Assembly: GCF_907164915.1 (NCBI RefSeq)
Contig: NC_061866.1
Location: 22,360,117 to 22,424,116, forward strand
Direction of reading: 5' to 3'
Length of the DNA stretch: 64,000 nt
Source of the DNA: Impatiens glandulifera
Lineage: Eukaryota > Streptophyta > Magnoliopsida > Ericales > Balsaminaceae
Shown here piece by piece: positions 58,079 through 64,000 of the stretch; position 1 is the stretch's first letter, and each line of letters begins with the position of its first letter. The position numbers were made by a program, and so were the translations under genes. Under the pieces are notes generated by a model. The model was given only the letters and a program-made list of their open reading frames with translations. It had not been told where the DNA came from and did no database searches.

Positions 58079-59808
58079 TGTCACACCCAAAATTTCATTT
58101 TAGACCGAGTAAACTTCGGTCTAGGCAGAAACCAAGGGCCCAGGTCAAAATCGGGGCCGGGGCCGAGGTTATATCTATGTCTCGACCGAGGGGGTCCGAC
58201 CGAAGGACAATCTATGTCGCGACCGAGGGGGTCCGACCGGGGAGTCCGACTGTTTATATTTTCCAGCCCTTTTTGTTTATGGCAAGTAGGTGACAAGTAG
58301 GTGACGAGGTCTTTTATTATTATATTATTTAACCCAAGTGATGACCAGCAGGTGACAAGCCCTTTGTATTATTATATTAGTATACTTAAGTGATGACAAG
58401 CCATTCTTATTAGCCCATGCTTAAGACAAGATGGTGACAAGCCCTTTGTATTATTATATTAGTATACTTAAGTGATGACAAGCCATTCTTATTAGCCCAT
58501 GCTTAAGACAAGATGGTGACAAGCCCTTTGTATTATTATATTAGTATACTTAAGTAATGACAAGCCATTTTATTAGCCCATGCCCATGACAAGTAGATGA
58601 CCAGCCATTTTTATTAGCCCATGCCTAAGAGAAGCAGGTGACTAGTCATCTTTTGTTAGCCCATGACTAAAACCAGCAAGTGACCAGCCCTTTTTATTAT
58701 TATATTAGTAAACCCAACAGGTGACAAGCAAGTGACCAGTTTTCTTTTAGTACTATATATAGGACACCCCTTCCTTCATTATATTCTTTTCCACCATCTC
58801 TCTACTAAGAAAACCAAAGGCACACTTTAGAAGCAAGACCATAGCACCTTGAGCAGGATCATAACATAGCAGCAAGGTCATCTTAGAAGGCAAGCTCTTT
58901 TCTCAACTCATCTTTAGAAACCCACACTTGTTTATATAATCTGTATTTGCAAAGTATATACTGTTTTCAAAGGCATGATCTGTTTCAAAGGTAAGTTCTG
59001 TTTTTCCAAAATTATAATATGTTTTTGTGGACCATGAGTTATGAACTGGATGGATCTGGGCAGAAGGCTAGTCAGGTTGAGCTCTGGTAGTCTGAAGCCA
59101 AAATATGTGCTGGGGGTTCTATTGATACTGGACTTCTGGGACGAGCTCTAGAAGATCCTACCCACACAGACAAGTGTCTATTCAGGTTGTGGACTTTAGG
59201 GATAGACTCCGAAGAGTGCCCTTCCAACTATGTGCTCAAAGGGATTCCTAACTTTCAGGATCAGCTCTGAAACGTAAAGGGCCAGTATGTGCTCAAGGAT
59301 GTTTCTGTTCTAACCATTTTATAAACAGTTTTACAAAGGAAAACATTAATATCAGTCAGCTTTTACTTGGCTTTTTATATACTATTCAAAATATGCTTGC
59401 TGGGTCTTTAGACTCACTATACTTGTGTGGTGTAGGTACACAACCAAATCAATCTGTTGATCCATGAAGGGAGGCTTGGAGGGTGCGCAGGGTGCAGGGG
59501 AGGCGTGTGTGTGGGAGGAGGGACAGATGTATTTCAAGTGTTTTAAGGTCTGTCACTTAATGACCCAATGTTTTATACTTCAAGTGTTTTTAAGGTCTGG
59601 CACTTAATGACCCAATGTTTTGTATTAAGGAACCAGGTTGTAATTATTTCTAAGAAAAAGGGCCTTGTTGTTTTTAAAGGGTCTGGTTTTGTAATAACAT
59701 TCATACTTTTATAACTCTTCCGCAAATGTTTCTGTTTTCCACTTAAATATATATGTTTTTAAAAATCCAGCACTCGGTCTAAGTAAAGTAAGAGTCAAGG
59801 TCGTTACA
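58079..59808 (+). mobile_element. 3' LTR of gypsy element
   Basis: TGTCACACCCAAAATTTC at 58079 to AAGGTCGTTACA at 59808, 1730 bp, the edge pair usual for Tekay/Del-type LTRs. It follows the pol end by about 35 bp. A TATA-like ACTATATATAGGACACC lies at about 58751. CTAGT follows the right edge and would be the TSD if intact. Confidence 0.88.
58270..58750. repeat. Tandem repeats in gypsy LTR (about 80 bp)
   Basis: Units around GGTGACAAGCCCTTTGTATT and AAGTGATGACAAGCCATTCT recur about six times; three successive units (58370-58575) are almost identical. They sit just upstream of the TATA-like box, like enhancer duplications. Confidence 0.85.
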
Positions 59809-59810
59809 CT

Positions 59811-62270
59811 AGTGTCCCCAAATCACTCCCTGATACTATCATATCATCCACATATATCAAGACATGAAAGACAACATCACTGGTCATAAAGGAAAATAGA
59901 GAATGATCTGAACGAGACTGAATAAAATCATAAGAAAACAAGGCAGTTGTCAGTTTGGCAAACCAACAATGAGACGCCTGTTTCAGTCCATAGAGAGACT
60001 TACGCAGGCGACACACTTTGTTGGTATGACCGAACTCAAAACCTGGTGGTAGGCGCATGTATAATTCCTCTGTCAGATCACCATGGAGAAAGGCATTATG
60101 CACATCCATCAGGTGCAAGTGCCAACCCCGAACAATAGCAACTGCAAGGAAGGCCCGAATAGTACTCATTTTGACAACTAGAGCAAAGGTCTTAGAGTAG
60201 TCAATCCCCTCAAGCTGATGGTTGCCAAAGACAACCAGACGTGCCTTCAAGTGCTCAATTGATCCATCAGAATTGTGCTTGATCTTGTAGACCCAGCGAC
60301 TACCCAATGCCTTTTCCCTTGAGGTAAATCCTCCAAACTGCACGTTCCATTGTCCTCCAAGGCTCGTATCTCACTCTTCATGGCTGCGCGCCATCTAGGA
60401 TCACAAGAGGCCTATCTGTAAGATTTAGGCTCAACGCCTCTAGAAATGGCAACCAAAAAATATCAATGTCTCATAGAGAATAAATCATAACTCAAATGAT
60501 GTGAAAGAGGATACCGAGTACCTGAGGAAGGGTCGGAGCCAGATGAATGATGTCGAAGGGGGGGGGTAATATAATCAGCCAACCAAGAAGAAGGAGTCTG
60601 AGTCCTCATACCTCTGCCCAACTGTGGCTTCTTGACACTCGATTGCGGTTGTTCAACGCTAGACTCGCTCGCCTGCTGCACAACTGACTAGCCAGGCTCC
60701 TCAGCAGAGCCTTGCGAATTAGTCTCCTTCACTGAATCCTGCGCACCAGCCTCTTCGCCCAAAGCCCTCTCTGGCTCATCAGACACCATGAACTCTCCTA
60801 CCGAAACCTTCTCTGGTGCGTCCTCCACAACACTAATAGGAGTAACAAATACAGAACAATCCACAAGGGCAAAAGGAAACTCATTTTCATAGAAATCAAC
60901 ATCACGAGACATAAAAACGTCCTTAGTTTCCCAATCCAATAACCTCCACCCCTTCTTATCAAGGGGATAACCCAAAAACACACAATTACGACTACGACTA
61001 ATAAACATGTCACGACGAGAGTGTCAATCAAAGCCATAACAGAGGAAACCAAAAACACGCATGTTATAAAAAGTGGGAGCGGTACCATATAACACCTTAT
61101 AAGGAGTACGAATGCCCAAAACACGAGAAGGAGTCCTATTTATCAAGTAGAATGCAGTAAGAACACATTCCCCCATTACCCAATAGGAATAGAACACTGG
61201 AACATGACAGCCCGTGCAACATTCAAGATATGTCGATGTTTCCTCTCTACTCTACCATTTTGTTGAGGAGTGTGCACACAAGAAGTTTGAAATAGTACAC
61301 CAGCCTCAGAAAAATAAGATTTCAAACAATTAAATTATGTTCAATTGACAGTTCTACATGTCTAATATCAACTCCAAATTGTCTTTTGACCATAGCAATA
61401 AACTTCATAAAGACAGTGAAAACTTCAGTTTTAGTAGATAAAAGAACTACTCACGCAGCTCGACTAAAATCATCAACCAAAGTAAGAAAATAGTGTGCTC
61501 CATTAGAGGAGGGAACAGCATAAGGACCCCAAAGGTCATAGTGTACTAAATCAAAAATACTAATAGCATATAAATCACTATCATAAAAACACTCCTGGAC
61601 TGTTTGGCCTGATGACAGATATCACGAAGGCTAACACTAAGAGAACAACGAGTAACACTAACACTAGGTAAATGCTGCAGCACACTGTCAGAAGGATGCC
61701 CCATCCTACTGTGTCAAATCCCAGACTCTTAGTTGAGTAGACAAAAAGTGACGCCGGAAGACTGCACCAGTACTAGAGACCCCCCCCTTCGTTCACCGAC
61801 TCCAATCACCTTCCTGGTACAAGGTTCATGAAAAGTACATAAATCAAATGAGAAGGTGACATCACTATGATAATCATCAATTAACTGAGTAACAGAAATT
61901 AAGTTACAGGTCAAATATGGGACAAATAAAACATTTTGTAGAGTAATCTTAGGAGATAAGTACATAGAACCCCGTATATGAGCAGTAACAATACTACCAT
62001 CGGGTAGAGAAATGGGACACTCCGTCCCCACAAAACAATCAACTAAATAGTCTTTGACCCTAGTGGCATGTAAGGTAGCCCCTGAATCAATAATCCAAGA
62101 TAAATGATACTTACCACTCAAACGATCAGTGCAAGAACCATCGTTACCAACAAGCCGAAGGAGATTATGCCACTGAGTGGGAGTCAAACCAGGAATCCGG
62201 TAGGTTAGGCCGCCGGAAGACTACAACTCTGCGTCGAAGACTCTGAAAATATCATCCTCGTTTGACATAT
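59811..62270 (-). pseudogene. Retrofit/Ale-type Copia pol
   Basis: Reading down: a gag/protease linker (LTPTQWHNLL), protease WIIDSGATLHAT (about 62100), LFVPYLTCNLISVTQL, integrase (VDDFSRA near 61480, NGRVERKHRHILNVARAVMF near 61250), its tail (RNCVFLGYPLDKKGWRLLDW, SRDVDFYENEFPF), an acidic linker, then the RT with YKIKHNSDGSIEHLKARLVV, LMDVHNAFLHGDLTEELYMR, KSLYGLKQASHCWFAKLTTA and YVDDMIVSGSD. It ends abruptly at 59811 at the gypsy LTR edge, so RNase H is lost. Several frameshifts and stops lie in the integrase, while the RT part is open for 179 codons. Confidence 0.9.
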
Positions 62271-62394
62271 CGGCGGTGATTGGACAAAATATTGGGTAGG
62301 TTTAATATTTAGCACAAATATGGCACGAAACAACACAATGCGACACTACACGGCACGACACGAACATGGATACAAATACCAAAAATGACAATCC

Positions 62395-63617
62395 TGTTAG
62401 GATCGGGGACGCCCTTGGAGGACCGGGGTGTTTCAGGTTTCGAGAAGGGTGGCCGCTTACAACACACACAACACTTTGATGATAGTCCGGTTAGAGACTA
62501 TAACCGTTCTCAGCACTGCACAAACTGTCACAGACTCTTGAACCGGGTTCAAGGGCGGAATGTCTGTTTCAGGTTGAAGCAACATTTGCGACTTTAGATG
62601 ATGTTTTAGGAGGAGTCGGTTTTATGGATATGAGTGACCGGTTTTAGGAGTATGATGAGTTTGAGGTTAGGCTGAATAATAAAAGCAAAGGAAAGAACAC
62701 GAGACAAGGATTTGTTTATGGATGTTCGGAGCAAACCCTCCTACGTCACCCCTTCTTCTCAGGTTATGAGAAGGATCTCCACTAACTTTTGTAGTTACAA
62801 CAACACCTCCGGTCGAGCCCAACTTTGCTACTCGCCGGTTACACCAAACTTACACTTTGATGTAATACAACAACTCAACACAACACAATGAAAAGCTTCC
62901 GGTTTTAGACACACCGGTTTTGGAATAAGACAGTTTATCTCTCTAGAACTTAATGCTTTTCGTAATTCGTAATGTACAACTTTTAGAACTGATGATGCTC
63001 ACAACTGCATTAAATGAAGACGTTTGATCTTCCTTTTATAGCTGAAAGTAGCCAACGGTTACTTTCTTCTCTCTCCTGTGGATTGGTTGATCATTATCAC
63101 GCCTTATGCAGAAAGGTTGCTTGCACGCTTCATTTTCCTCAACACCTGGCAGTCATGCAGGCAACTCTGAGCAGAAGATGACGTAGCCGGTTTTCAGATT
63201 TGGACACGTGTTGAACATGCACCTCCGGTTGTCAATTTCAGATCAATAAAGCATCATTGCTTTCCTCGCATGCTTCCGATCGGATCTGATCTTCTTTTAT
63301 TCTTTCAAGACACGTTTCTTTCGTCATGGTGCGTCACTCTTGAAGTTTGAATTTTCCGGTTTTTTTGTGTTGTGCTGTATTATCCGGTTGGTATGTAAGT
63401 TTATGTCTTGGCTAACCGGTCGCTTGAGTCAGTGAAAACCGGTTCCTCTGATCTTTGACTTGATCACTTGAAACTGGTTTCTTTGAAGCATAGTAGTAAC
63501 CAGTTTTGATACTCCAACCGGTTCATATGGTTTTGATCTGTACCTGCACATGAAGGTTAACACCTGTTTAGTTCGTTTGGCCGGTTCCAAAAATTAACTT
63601 ACTTAATTTTTCTATCA
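62395..63617 (-). mobile_element. 3' LTR of Sire-like Copia, AACCGGTT-rich
   Basis: TGTTAGGATC (62395) to TTCTATCA (63617), with a PPT complement right after. Family core TTATGGATGTTCGGAG at about 62715. There is no TTAGAC array; instead ACCGGTT/AACCGG words are scattered over 62625-63590. AATCC precedes the left edge (possible TSD). Confidence 0.85.
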
Positions 63618-63768
63618 ATTTCTCCCTTTTTGATTATTTAGAATAAATATTCAAAACATGTAATGAGTGGCCGGTTTCAAAAATTAACTTACTTAATTTT
63701 TCTATAAATTTCTCCCTTTTTGATTATTTAGAATAAATATTCAAAACTTGTAATGAGTGGCCGGTTTG
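63579..63768. repeat. 90-bp tandem duplication across LTR/PPT junction
   Basis: GGCCGGTTTCAAAAATTAAC to AACTTGTAATGAGT occurs twice with a period of 90 bp (63579 and 63669) and begins a third time at 63759. The unit spans the LTR edge and the polypurine tract, so the PPT is duplicated. The first copy has CTATCA at the LTR edge, the second CTATAA. Confidence 0.92.
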
Positions 63769-64000
63769 AAAACCATGTGTTCGATTGTTTTTGAAGAAGA
63801 TGTTTCAAAAGCATGAGTTTGATTGTTTTGAAGAAAATGTTTCAGAAGCATGAATTTGATTTTCTAGCAAATATGTGAGAGCCTATCAGAAAAAGCAAAG
63901 TAACCAAGTTCTGAAACATAGTAAGGCATAATTGTTTGAAGTAAATAAAGGAAGAGATTTAGGGCTTGGATGGTCCCCCCTTGTGAAGCTCCTTTTCCAG
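63618..64000 (-). other. PPT and 3' internal end of Sire-like element
   Basis: Minus strand AAAAAGGGAGAAAT (63618-63631) is the PPT. Beyond the duplication, GATGTTTCAAAAGCATGAGT-type words repeat at 63800-63860. The element's extra ORF would be expected just past the window end. Confidence 0.6.

Overview
The window looks like TE-rich nuclear DNA of a flowering plant, probably a eudicot. It is AT-rich and holds one spliced, plastid-targeted host gene. Otherwise it is nested retrotransposons (Sirevirus-like and other Copia, Ty3/gypsy, LINE), DNA transposons (MULE, hAT, CACTA-like) and several unrelated tandem arrays. The extra ORF of the Sire-like elements resembles a family I associate with asterid (Lamiales) genomes, but that taxonomic hint is weak.

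Layout. 1-1513: a Sire-like LTR cut by the window edge, with a 50-bp palindromic minisatellite. 1514-5297: AT-rich non-genic DNA with one probable small DNA transposon. 5298-8294 (minus): an intact four-exon fabZ gene (3-hydroxyacyl-ACP dehydratase), the only gene I judge functional. 9282-16052: a MULE with long TIRs and a 9-bp TSD, carrying a broken FAR1-like gene (plus) and a broken Ulp1-like protease gene (minus). Its left TIR is split by a 2.8-kb hAT foldback element whose two arms are ACGT-rich minisatellites. 16260-21180: a roughly 310-bp repeat array with tRNA-like motifs, two CACTA-type ends, a LINE tail and a solo LTR with a 5-bp TSD. 21200-28655: Copia and LINE fragments. 28705-30143: a Sire-like 5' LTR. 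30144-33350: a minisatellite interrupted by a hAT-like element. 33580-36793: a CACTA-like element with about 20 copies of a long palindrome. 37803-39814: a solo LTR with perfect TSD. 40679-45538: a nearly full-span but dead Copia element with another solo LTR nested in its reverse transcriptase. 46390-54682: two minus-strand Sire-like remnants with an extra ORF between pol and the 3' LTR. 55318-57125: a MULE transposase pseudogene. 57126-59808: the 3' end of a gypsy element with its LTR. 59811-62270: a minus-strand Retrofit/Ale-type Copia. 62395-64000: the 3' end of another Sire-like element.

The most unusual theme is the Sire-like LTR family. At least seven LTRs share a core (around TTATGGATGTTCGGAG) and TG...CA ends. 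Most carry their own private minisatellite built from short palindromes (TTAGAC/GTCTAA, or AACCGGTT in the last one), and the one at 42976-44314 carries a non-TTAGAC array. Palindrome-rich LTRs are known in maize Sireviruses; fast replacement of the palindrome sequence between copies is what stands out here. The second theme is foldback or palindrome amplification inside DNA transposons (hAT at 9320-12130, CACTA-like at 33580-36793).

No tRNA, rRNA, CRISPR array or bacterial-type operon was seen. All calls come from reading sequence and translation; no database search was run.
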